From Desulfurivibrionaceae bacterium (lineage in GTDB: Bacteria > Desulfobacterota > Desulfobulbia > Desulfobulbales > UBA5123), in contig JAQYVW010000022.1 in assembly GCA_030145325.1 (NCBI GenBank), positions 1 through 40,872 of the forward strand: a stretch of 40,872 bases of DNA, read 5' to 3'. The notes beneath the pieces were generated by a model, which saw only the letters and a list, made by a program, of their open reading frames with translations, ran no database searches and was not told the DNA's origin. The translations under genes and the position numbers were made by a program. This document shows positions 1-8,900 of this stretch, one piece after another (the stretch's first letter is position 1; every line of letters starts with the position of its first letter).

Positions 1-205
1 ATAAATGGTCTTTTCGGAGTCTCACAGGTTCGCTACCTGCCCGATCTCTGCGTTATGTTCAAAAAATAATGCTCGGAGGTAAGCGAAACGAAGTGGAGAC
101 TCCGATATCAAACATATGCCTGCGCTTATTTTTTTCGCATGCCTCGGAGTCTCGGATACTCGCTTACCTGATCTCGAACAAAAATCCTCATTTATGGACA
201 GACAC
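1..205 (+). repeat. Interspersed MITE-like element, copy 1 (left end cut by window)
   Basis: A nearly identical copy lies in inverse orientation at 19423-19612; the two differ by scattered substitutions and a roughly 28-base block (about 140-168) present only here. The right end reads (reverse complement) GTGTCTGTCCATAAATG. The left end, by comparison with copy 2, would be GTGCCCGTCCATAAACG, so the element has imperfect terminal inverted repeats; its first ~11 bases fall outside the window. Inside are three related segments: 15-48, 145-175 in the same orientation (both CGGAGTCTC, 7 bases, CGCT(T)ACCTG, then ATCTC) and 76-105 inverted. The right end stops 3 bases short of the stop codon of the epimerase gene. 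No protein is encoded, so it would be non-autonomous. Confidence 0.85.
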
Positions 206-208
206 TAA

Positions 209-1228
209 CTACCTTACTTGGTAGTATTCCCGGTACCAATGGACGAAATGTTGTAGTCCCTCTTCTATTGTCGTCTTTGGTGAAAAGCCAACGTCTCTGG
301 CCAGATCGTCAATGTCTGCATAGGTAGCCCGTACGTCCCCGTTTTGCATGGGTAGGAAGTTTTTCTCCGCTTTTTTACTCAATGCATCTTCCAACACCTC
401 AATGAAGCGCATCAGGTCCACCTGCTGGTTGTTGCCGATGTTGTAGATGCGGTAGGGGCAGTAACTGGTGGCTGGGTCGGGGGTATCTCCGTTCCAGTCT
501 GGGGCTGGGCTGGGAGTGTGTTCAATGACTCCCATGACCCCTTCGACAATATCATCAATATAGGTGAAATCACGTTTCATCTTGCCATGGTTGAAGATGT
601 CGATGGGCTTTCCGGCCAGAATCGCCTTGGTGAAGAGGAAGTACGCCATGTCTGGTCGGCCCCAGGGGCCGTAAACTGTAAAAAATCGTAACCCTGTGCA
701 AGGTAATCCGTAAAGATGGCTGTAAGAGTGGGCCATCAGCTCGTTGGCCTTTTTGCTCGCAGCGTAGAGGGAAACTGGGTGGTCGACGTTGTCGTGGACG
801 GAGAAAGGTGTTTTGGTGTTGGCGCCATAAACCGAACTGGAAGAAGCAAAGACAAAGTGGCCGACCTTGGCATGGCGGCATCCTTCCAAGAGGTTGGCGA
901 AGCCCACCAGATTGGTATCGACATAAGATGCTGGGTTTTCTAGGGAATAACGTACTCCGGCCTGGGCAGCCAGATTAACCACCGCGTCGAATTGGTAATC
1001 GGCAAAGAGCTTGGCAATGGCATTGCGATCGGCAATATCCATCTCCACCGCCGTGTAGGCAGAATGGGTCAGGAATCGTGCCTGGCGAGCCCGCTTGAGG
1101 GTGGGGTCGTAATAATCGTTGAAGTTGTCAACGCCGACAACACTGATATTCTTGGCAAGTAGTTGCTGGATAAGGTGAGAGCCGATGAAGCCGGCAGCGC
1201 CGGTGACCAGGATGCGTTGTTTGCTCAA
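209..1228 (-). CDS. NAD-dependent sugar-nucleotide epimerase, UDP-glucuronate 4-epimerase type
   Basis: An extended short-chain dehydrogenase/reductase that would invert C4 of a UDP-hexuronic acid or UDP-hexose in the cytoplasm, supplying precursors for surface polysaccharide. The Rossmann glycine motif GAAGFIG is at residues 10-16, the catalytic YxxxK appears as YAASK, and the segment RFFTVYGPWGRPDMA followed by RDFTYIDDIVEG is characteristic of the CapI/UDP-glucuronate epimerase branch. The length of 339 aa is normal. Initiation must be at TTG (1226-1228): the same frame meets a stop nine codons upstream and offers no ATG or GTG in between; only a weak GAG precedes it. The gene stands alone, downstream of dinB on the same strand, with the interspersed element abutting its stop codon. 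Exact substrate cannot be fixed from sequence. Confidence 0.92.
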   Translation of the reverse strand: MSKQRILVTGAAGFIGSHLIQQLLAKNISVVGVDNFNDYYDPTLKRARQARFLTHSAYTAVEMDIADRNAIAKLFADYQFDAVVNLAAQAGVRYSLENPASYVDTNLVGFANLLEGCRHAKVGHFVFASSSSVYGANTKTPFSVHDNVDHPVSLYAASKKANELMAHSYSHLYGLPCTGLRFFTVYGPWGRPDMAYFLFTKAILAGKPIDIFNHGKMKRDFTYIDDIVEGVMGVIEHTPSPAPDWNGDTPDPATSYCPYRIYNIGNNQQVDLMRFIEVLEDALSKKAEKNFLPMQNGDVRATYADIDDLARDVGFSPKTTIEEGLQHFVHWYREYYQVR

Positions 1229-1333
1229 GGGGTAGTTCTCGCTGTGGATGTTTTATGGATGGCTTGCACGATAATCTGGCAACTTATCAATATTTACGCA
1301 TATCTTCAAGGGGTTGTTTGGGGGGGGCTGGAC

Positions 1334-2482
1334 TCAAAGCAGAGTCCCAGGGCCGATGGTGTTGGGGGTGAATTTTTGGCTGATAAGATCAATGGCCTGG
1401 TTAAGTTGGCGACGTTGTTGGTTGGCGGCGGGAAAAAGCAGTTGTTGCTGGGTGGCGTTATTGGCGACAAGGTTAGCCGCCGTTACCCCAAGCAGTCGAA
1501 TCGGTTTACGTCCGGCAGCGGTTTTCTCAAGCAGGTTGCGGCCAAGTTTGTAGATGGTTTGTTGGTCGTCAGTTGGTTCGGCCATGGTTAGCGAGCGGGT
1601 GATCTGTTGGAAGTCGTAATACTTGACCTTAACGGTAATGGTGCGGCTACGAAGACCTTGTGCGCGCAGGCGGTGGCCGACCTTTACCGCTAGAGCAAGA
1701 AGTTCCCGGTGGATGCTGGTCAGATCTTTAAGGTCGGTGCTGAAGGTTTCTTCCTGGCCGATTGATTGGATGGATCTGGTTGCTGTCACCGTTCTTGGAT
1801 CGATGCCCAAGGCGGCTTGGTGCATGTTGAGGCCGTTTTTGCCGAATTTTTTTTCCAGGAGTTCTTTGGGCAACTGATTTAGGTCGCCGATGGTTTTTAC
1901 CCCCAACATTCGCAAACTATTGCGGGTGTTCTTGCCCACCCCCCATAATCTTTCGATGGCTAGTTCAGCTAAGAAACCCTGTTCATCGCCTGGTCTTACC
2001 ACCGTAAAACCGTTGGGCTTGTCTAGATCAGAGGCGATTTTCGCCACCAGTTTGCAGGATGCAACTCCGGCCGAGGCGGTGAGACCGGTTTCTTCTTTGA
2101 TCAATTCCCTGATGGCAGCGGCAATCTTCGTTGGGGAGCCGAACAGGGCGGTGCTGCCTGTGACGTCAAGAAACGCCTCATCTAAAGAAAGTGGCTCCAC
2201 CAGAGGAGTGAAACGGTGAAAGATCCCTTGGATGACGGTTGATACCTCTTGGTAGCGTTCCATCCGTACCGGCAGAAAGATTCCTTGCGGGCAGCGACGG
2301 CGGGCAATGGCCATGGGCATGGCGGAATGGACCCCAAAGGCTCGGGCGGCATAGGAAGCTGCCGAAACCACTCCGCGTCGAATACTGCCGCCGACAATGA
2401 CCGGTTTACCAAGCAGTTCGGCATTGTCCAGCATCTCCACCGAAGCGAAAAAGGCGTCCATATCGAGGTGAATTATGTCCAT
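1334..2482 (-). CDS. dinB: DNA polymerase IV (Y-family translesion polymerase)
   Basis: Error-prone polymerase that extends mismatched primers and bypasses lesions. The metal-binding motif DMDAFFASVE is at residues 7-16 and the second catalytic pair, in SLDEAFLDVT, is D101-E102; both are intact. The little-finger domain follows, and QQQLLF near the C terminus fits the QxxL(F) sliding-clamp-binding peptide. The length (382 aa) is slightly longer than Escherichia coli Pol IV. The ATG is the natural start, because catalytic Asp7 follows within seven residues as in the family. A 6-bp hairpin (1330-1335/1342-1347) overlaps the stop codon but lacks a T tract. No clear LexA-type box was seen in the 282 bases upstream, so SOS control is unproven. 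Confidence 0.95.
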   Translation of the reverse strand: MDIIHLDMDAFFASVEMLDNAELLGKPVIVGGSIRRGVVSAASYAARAFGVHSAMPMAIARRRCPQGIFLPVRMERYQEVSTVIQGIFHRFTPLVEPLSLDEAFLDVTGSTALFGSPTKIAAAIRELIKEETGLTASAGVASCKLVAKIASDLDKPNGFTVVRPGDEQGFLAELAIERLWGVGKNTRNSLRMLGVKTIGDLNQLPKELLEKKFGKNGLNMHQAALGIDPRTVTATRSIQSIGQEETFSTDLKDLTSIHRELLALAVKVGHRLRAQGLRSRTITVKVKYYDFQQITRSLTMAEPTDDQQTIYKLGRNLLEKTAAGRKPIRLLGVTAANLVANNATQQQLLFPAANQQRRQLNQAIDLISQKFTPNTIGPGTLL

Positions 2483-2670
2483 GGTCAGGTTTGCCGATCG
2501 AGTCTAGTTGTTATTGAAAAGCTTAGTTCTTAAACTTTGGGGAGAGTAAAAAAATACTAATAGTGAAATGATTAGTAAAAACAACAGGATGGGGTTGGCA
2601 ATGTGCCTGGTTTTGTTACTAACTACTTTCCGGTGTCCAGGTTGAAAAATTCTCATGATACGCAGAGGAA

Positions 2671-2702
2671 ATCTATGGATGCTTTGGGCAGCCTCCATAG
2701 AT
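2671..2702. repeat. Hairpin-forming inverted repeat between dinB and the large secreted-protein gene
   Basis: ATCTATGGA at 2671-2679 pairs perfectly with TCCATAGAT at 2694-2702. After one mismatch the stem continues with GCT/AGC, giving about 12 pairs around a 6-base loop. There is no T tract on either strand, so it is not a textbook terminator. It may stabilise or process the message; this is inference. Confidence 0.55.
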
Positions 2703-2755
2703 GAAATTATCGCAATTTGGCTGAGGGGTCAAACTGCTTGTCATCTTTTAGCTGG

Positions 2756-2796
2756 AATCCAGTGTTACCAGAGAACATCATTGGTAACACTGGATT
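2756..2796 (-). terminator. 15-bp perfect inverted repeat spanning the stop codon of the secreted-protein gene
   Basis: The arms 2756-2770 and 2782-2796 are perfectly complementary over 15 bases with an 11-base loop. The upstream arm encodes residues near the C terminus; the TAA stop (2765-2767) lies inside the downstream arm. The stem is strong but no T run follows on the minus strand, so it may act as a 3'-end stabiliser, a Rho-linked terminator or a protein site rather than a simple intrinsic terminator. Confidence 0.55.
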
Positions 2797-5700
2797 CGCT
2801 GGACATTTCCACGACTGCGGTGGAGATAATGGATCCGTCTCCATAACGGTCCACCTGAACGGTGTAGGTGCCTGCATCTAGACCGGTGTATTGGTATTGG
2901 CCGTTGTTGTCAGTTATAACAGCGTTGATGAAACTTCCTGCTGGGTCTTCGGCAAAGATTCGAATCACCGCGTTAATCACAGGACTGTCTGAGGCGGTTA
3001 CCGTACCTTGGATTGTATTTGCCGTATTGTCGATGACAATCTCGGCATCACTGATATCTGCTGAAAATCCGGTTAGAGAGGTACTGTGTGAGCCGCGCAG
3101 ACACCGCACCGTTACGGTATAATTACCGGCTGGCATGCCGTTGATCTGGAAAGTGCCGCTGGTGTCGGTGCTGTTGTTTCTAAGCAGAGACCCGTCGGAA
3201 ACTTCTACCATGGCACCGTCAACCATTTCGTCGCTGTCAGCTACGCCATTGCCGTTCAGGTCAAAATAGACTTTGCCGCTGTAAGTGTAGCCGCTGGTCA
3301 TGGTCAGGGTGGCGATGGAGACGTCGCCACCGTTCAAGTCAATGGATATCGCATCGGCAACCGCCGGGGAAAGATCTCCCTCTGTTGGGTCATTACCATT
3401 GACCCCGACATAGAAGGCATCAACAAATCCTTCGGCGTACAAGGCCAGTTTATAGGTGCTGTCGGCAGGGAGGGAGATGCTGAAGTCACCATTGCCACGG
3501 CGTTGGCTACCGTTCCAATTGCCGTTGCTTACATCCCAGGCATCAATCCAGATCATGCTGTTCTCTGTTACCCCCGCAACCGTACCGGATATAGTAGCCG
3601 TGGCTATCAGGTTGAGGTGAAAATCTCGACCGGTGGAGTTGCCGTCGGTTAAATTAATCATGGTGGCGTCGGTTGCATTGCTGACGTCGCCGAAAAAGAC
3701 CACTTTTGTTGAGGTTTCTACCCGTACTTTGTAATCAGCAGCAGCCCCAAGACCTTTGATTTCATAGGTGGCCTCGCCCGAGGCATTTGCCCAGACGGTT
3801 GTCGATTCACGGTTGCCGGAGGTGAGGTTGTCAGCATAAACCGTTATCTTTTCATAGGCGGTGGCTCCGGAGATGAGGCCGGTAATGGAGTATCCTGGTC
3901 CAACAATAAAATTGATGTTGGTGGGGTTGAAACTGTTGTCCACATTGGTGACGGTACGACTGGCATGGTTTTCAGGCAAGACGGTCACTTGATAATCATA
4001 GGCTAATGGCAAGCCGGTAATGGAATATGTCACGGCTGATGTGGAACCAACGACGCTGGTGGTACGCCAACTTCCGGTGCTATTGCTCAATGCTTCTATC
4101 CAAGCCTTTTCGCCGAGATCAAGACTTGAAACAAGGCCGGAGATACTTTGTCCGGCATCAAGGATGAAATCGATGCCGGTGGCACTTGTGGAGGCATCAA
4201 TGGTAGTGGCAGCTCCCATTAGAGCTGTGATACCCGTCGGGCTGTAAAAACCAGCTACATATCCAGATGCATTTATGGATACTCGATAGTCTGAGTTTGG
4301 AGCAAGTCCGGAGAGTTCATAGTTTACTTCTTCACCGGTGCCGGTGATCAAAACTCTGGCCCAGCCGTCCGTGGATTCACTCCAGGCGCTTAGTTCCGCC
4401 CGGTCACCACTGGCAAGGCCGGTAAGACAGCCGCTAATGGTGACTCCGTCATTGAAAATGACGTTGACATTGTCCTGGTCGGCGACGGTGGTATTAATGG
4501 CCGTCGCAGCTTGCCAAGAGGTCGGGCTGGTGGCGTTGCCATCTTGAATGCCTCCGTAGAAACCACCGAGATATCGGTCGCTACTGAAGGAAACAAAGTA
4601 GTCGTCAAGAGGGGGCAAGTTGCCAATGATAAAGGAGGTGTCACTGCTAGTTGCCGTTACTTCAACACTGTTGAAAAGCCGGGAGTCTTCACCACAGGCG
4701 GTAACCCAGATTGTCTCACCTGCTGTCAGCCCGTAGAGGGTTCCTGAGATGGATCGGCCAGTATCCAAAACCACGGTAAGCCCGGCGGTAGTGGCCGAAA
4801 TGGTTGCTGCCTGCTCCCAACTGCCTAGGTGACTATCTGGTAGGAGGTAGCCTCCGGCATGATTTGCGGGCTGGACATAAATATCGTAATCAGGGGCGTT
4901 TAGCAACCCGCCGAGAACAAAGGCCTCAGAACCGCTACCAGAACCATTCAGCACGGTATAGGCCCAGCTTTGGCTGGAGTCACTCCATGCGTAAATCTCG
5001 GCAGATTCATCAACTGCCAGGCCATTGACTGTTCCCGTTATCGTCAGTCCTTCAGCAATGGAAAAATCAATTCCTGAGCGTGACCCGGCAGAGACGTCCA
5101 CCAGGGTCGCGTCATCCCAGAGGAATACGTTGTCATAAATTGCCGACACATATTGGTTGGCGCCATTAACCATCACCCGGTATGCAGCAGAGGGGATCAC
5201 CGAAAGGCTATAAAAGCCGTCGGCTCTAGTAATAGCAACAGAAGATTTAAAACCATCCCATGCCTCCACCAAGATGTTGCTAACCGGCAAGCCGGCACCA
5301 TTTGTTACCCTGCCGGAAATGATGGGATTGTTTTCTGTTGGGGAGGTGCCGGCAAGGTATTCGTCAAAGTTGGTGACTCCATCGCCATCCAGGTCTTCTC
5401 CGCCATCAGGGTGTAAGGGGTCAAGTCCGTAAGCGGATTCCCAGCTATCCGGCATCCCATCGTTGTCATCATCGAGGTCTTCTGCGTCAGCAATGCCGTC
5501 ATTGTCGTCGTCGGGGTCGCTGTTGTCTCCTACGCCGTCATCGTCGGCATCATGGTTTTCCGTGGCATTGTTAGGAAAGGCATCATTAAGGTCAGGAACA
5601 CCGTCATTATCATCATCCAGATCGGCATTGTCGCCGATGCCGTCACCATCGAAGTCACTCCATTCACCGGCGTCATCTGGAAAGATGTCGATGCTGTCGG

Positions 5701-5962
5701 CGAAACCGTCATTATCATGATCGGTCATGGCGACCAAGGTGATGATATTGCCTGCTGCGTCATAGGTATATTGGTAAGTGACCCCGTTACCGTAATCTGC
5801 CCGCAGGAGGCGGCCCAAGTCGTCATAGGAGAAGGTGGCGGCCAAGGCAGGGAGGGCCACTGCCAAATAAAGAATCATCCCGATCAGCGCGAATACGGTG
5901 TGCAGGGCGGTATTCCGCTGTCCAGATGGGGGCATCATTTTTAAACCCTTATTAGTCGTCAT
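2765..5962 (-). CDS. Large secreted protein: single YD repeat, TSP3 calcium repeats, nine beta-sandwich repeats
   Basis: Predicted exported protein of 1065 aa. Residues 20-42 form a hydrophobic signal segment ending ALPALAA. Residues 44-75 match one RHS/YD repeat (YDDLGRLLRADYGNG then YTYDAAGNI). Residues 81-205 are acidic DxDxDGxxD thrombospondin-type-3-like repeats, expected to bind calcium. From residue 215 to the end, nine units begin with an (I/Y)(S/T/Q)G(x)(V/L) strand, like carboxypeptidase-regulatory or SdrB-type beta-sandwiches. The ATG at 5960-5962 is preferred: GGGA lies 7 bases upstream and it starts 2 bases after the stop of the RHS gene. A TTG at 5980 would add six residues and overlap. 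Close spacing implies co-transcription with the RHS gene. No sortase, autotransporter or type IX sorting signal is evident at the C terminus (DVLW). The role is unknown; surface adhesion or matrix is a guess. Confidence 0.85.
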   Translation of the reverse strand: MTTNKGLKMMPPSGQRNTALHTVFALIGMILYLAVALPALAATFSYDDLGRLLRADYGNGVTYQYTYDAAGNIITLVAMTDHDNDGFADSIDIFPDDAGEWSDFDGDGIGDNADLDDDNDGVPDLNDAFPNNATENHDADDDGVGDNSDPDDDNDGIADAEDLDDDNDGMPDSWESAYGLDPLHPDGGEDLDGDGVTNFDEYLAGTSPTENNPIISGRVTNGAGLPVSNILVEAWDGFKSSVAITRADGFYSLSVIPSAAYRVMVNGANQYVSAIYDNVFLWDDATLVDVSAGSRSGIDFSIAEGLTITGTVNGLAVDESAEIYAWSDSSQSWAYTVLNGSGSGSEAFVLGGLLNAPDYDIYVQPANHAGGYLLPDSHLGSWEQAATISATTAGLTVVLDTGRSISGTLYGLTAGETIWVTACGEDSRLFNSVEVTATSSDTSFIIGNLPPLDDYFVSFSSDRYLGGFYGGIQDGNATSPTSWQAATAINTTVADQDNVNVIFNDGVTISGCLTGLASGDRAELSAWSESTDGWARVLITGTGEEVNYELSGLAPNSDYRVSINASGYVAGFYSPTGITALMGAATTIDASTSATGIDFILDAGQSISGLVSSLDLGEKAWIEALSNSTGSWRTTSVVGSTSAVTYSITGLPLAYDYQVTVLPENHASRTVTNVDNSFNPTNINFIVGPGYSITGLISGATAYEKITVYADNLTSGNRESTTVWANASGEATYEIKGLGAAADYKVRVETSTKVVFFGDVSNATDATMINLTDGNSTGRDFHLNLIATATISGTVAGVTENSMIWIDAWDVSNGNWNGSQRRGNGDFSISLPADSTYKLALYAEGFVDAFYVGVNGNDPTEGDLSPAVADAISIDLNGGDVSIATLTMTSGYTYSGKVYFDLNGNGVADSDEMVDGAMVEVSDGSLLRNNSTDTSGTFQINGMPAGNYTVTVRCLRGSHSTSLTGFSADISDAEIVIDNTANTIQGTVTASDSPVINAVIRIFAEDPAGSFINAVITDNNGQYQYTGLDAGTYTVQVDRYGDGSIISTAVVEMSSESSVTNDVLW

Positions 5963-5964
5963 TT

Positions 5965-8900
5965 TCAGTTCCCGGTCCAAAGAAATTCTGCGCCGTCTTC
6001 AAAGGCCTTCAGCGGGTTGGAGAGCAAGAAGTCAAAGACTTCACCGACTCCGCCATCGCCTTTGCCAGCCAAACCCATTGGCGGTTTAGCCGAGGTCAGA
6101 GGAGCCGCTTCCGCAACCTCTGCCCCCTTGGCCGCTGTTTTCTTTACTCCTTCTCGCACCTCGCGATAATCTTCATCTTTTACTTTTCCCTTGGAGACAT
6201 TTTTGACAAATTTCTCTACCGAGACTTTGGTTTTATTCGACTCCTCAAGCATTTCATCGACCTTATAGCCTGTATAGGCCATGCCTGCCGCCAGCAAGGT
6301 CATGGTCAAGGCAAAAAAGTCGCCTTCAGGGTCAATGAAATCGACAGGATTACCAGCTCCATACTGATAGAGATTGATCCCGCCGGTAAATCCGATGGGG
6401 TCTTTTTGTATAAACCTGCCGACGTTGGCGTCATAGAATCTTTTTTTCATCATAAAGAGGCCTTCTCCTTCGTCAATCACGCCATGGGCGCCAACAAAGG
6501 TAAAGGGATTCTCTAATGCAGGATTGTTGGTGGTCACTTCCCCATAGGGCGCATAGGCATATTGACCAAGAATAGTGCCGTCGGCAGCGGAAACAGCCAA
6601 GGTATTGCCGTTGCGGTCAAAATGGTAAAAGTGAAAGCCGGTGGCTGCTGTGCCCGAGGCCAACAGGCGTTGCCCGGCATAGATGTGCATGGCGGTCACG
6701 GTGCCGGTGGTGTCGGTTTCAAAGAGCAGTTTGCCGTCACGATCAAAATGCGCCAAGCGAGTCTCCTCGGCAACGGTGCGGCTGACCCGCTGACCAAGCC
6801 CATTATACTGATAGGTTATGGTCTCACCATTTCTACTGATCGAGAGTGGTCGATTCTCCTGGTCATAGGTGGCACTGAACCGTGTTCCCATGCTGGCCAG
6901 GTTGCCGTCAGCGTTGTGGTCGTATGCTTCGCCGCCCAGGCTGACAATCTGATTGGCACTGTTATAATCGGCCGTTTGTGACAGATCTGGAGGTTGCGAA
7001 GTCACCGGGTTACTATCGGTAATGCTGGTGGTGGCATCGGCCTCATTATAGGTATAGGCCAGGGTAAGCGGCGCCGAGGCAGGGAAAGTGTGCTCGACAC
7101 CGGTCAAGCGATCATTGGCGTCATAGGTATAGGTGGTGGCGGTCTGGTTGGAGCGACTAGCCGCAGTCAACCGCATGGCTGGATCATAGGTGAAATTGGC
7201 GGATTGATCTCCCCAGGTCATTGAGGTCACCATCCTGCCTCGCTCCCTGTTTTCACGAAATTCAAGCTCGGGCGTATTGCGGAAGGCCGACGGAATAGCA
7301 ATTCGATTGTACGAATCATAGCCAATGACCACCGTTATCGCCCCGGGATAGGTGATGGTGGCTGGGTTGCCCAGCGCATCATAGGTGTAACTTACGGTAA
7401 GCCCATCTGGATAGGTGATGGCTGTCACCTTGTTGCGTGCGTCGTAAGTATAGGCAATGGTACCCGTTGCGTCACCCATGGCGGTGAGGTTGCCCACCTC
7501 GTTGTAGGTGTATGATGCCACTTCTGTACCGTCATAATCTTTGCGGATTTTACGGCCATCCTGATCATAGGTGAATGCCACCACCTGTCCCCGGGCATTG
7601 GTGGTGGAAACAATCCGTCCCTCTTGGTCACGAACATGGGTGACCACGTTGCCTAAGGGGTCGGTGGTGGTGAGAAGACGCCCGTTATCGTCATAGGTGA
7701 AGGTGGTGGTGTTATCTCGTTGATCCTTGAGGGTGACCAGATTCCCTTCTTTGTCATAGGTCCGGCGGACAATGCCGCCCAAAGGATCCGTGACCCGGGT
7801 GGGGCGAGAGTCATCATCGTAGGTGGTTTCCGTGCGTCGATTGAGAGGATCGGTCATCGCAGTGCGATTGTTGTCGGAGTCATACGTAAAAGTGGTTGCG
7901 TTGCCCAGGGGGGGAGTTTGACGGGTGATAAAGGAGTGGCGATTACGATTCACGGTGGTGCGGTTGCCATTTTCATCGGTGAAGGCGGTTTGGGCAAAGG
8001 CATCAAACTCATTTTTATAAAAGGGGCCGTCGTTTACATCATCATAGGTCACTCTGGTGAGGCGATCCAGATTGTCATAGTCAAGATATTTGATTTGGCC
8101 CAAGGCATCGGTAATCTTGCGACAGCGCCAGTAAGAGTTGGTGCCGACGGCGAAATCGCGAAAGGAAAAGGAGGTGAGGTTGCCGAGTGGATCGGTGATG
8201 GAGGTGAGGTTGCCATAATCATCATGGGCCAGCAGGGTGATTGCGCCTTTGGCATCGGTGGTTGATTTTATCTGGCCGTCACTGCTGTTATAGGCCAAAG
8301 CGGTTATGTATCCCAATGGGGAAGTCATCCGAATGAGGTTGCTATTGCTGTCATACGAGTAATACCAGGTGGCATTCAACGGGGTTCGGCGGGAGGTGAG
8401 GTTGTCCTTGAGGTCGTAGTAAAAGGTGGTGCTATTGCCCTCGGCATCGGTCTGTTTGCTGACGTTGCCGCGGTTGTCATATTCAAACTTTTCAATCTTG
8501 CCGTTACGATCGGAGAAGCTCACCGGCAGTTTGTTGAGAAAGGTAACCGCCGCGAGGTTGCCCAACGGATCGGTGACTGCGCTGGTCTGGCCGTCCTTGC
8601 TCTCAAAAATTCTGGCCCGTCCAAAACGGCTAGTCCGCCGGATCTTGATCGGGTCGGCCCGGAGAATTTCATACGCTTCCCAGGTGTTGTCACTGTCCTG
8701 GACCTTGGCAACATACTTACCCATGCCGGAGCCCCGGATTTGGTATTCAAAGGAAGTCCAGCGATCATCGATGGTCATCTTGGTGAGAAAATGATCTTCA
8801 TCGTATTCATACGCCGCCTCATTGCCGTCGCGATCGGTGATCGTGACGAGATTGCCACTGGTTGGTTCGTAGGCAAAAAGAACGGTGGCTTCCCACGTTG

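Noticed and set aside
5380-5710. Possible CRISPR-like or satellite repeat
   Set aside because: The periodicity is coding: it encodes acidic DxDxDG calcium repeats with variable spacing and no spacers.
7720-8265. 181-codon plus-strand frame inside the RHS gene
   Set aside because: It is the antisense of a YD-repeat region; its Gly/Ile/Val-rich periodic sequence mirrors the repeats on the coding strand.
7400-8500. Tandem DNA repeats
   Set aside because: They are divergent YD-repeat codons within one continuous reading frame.
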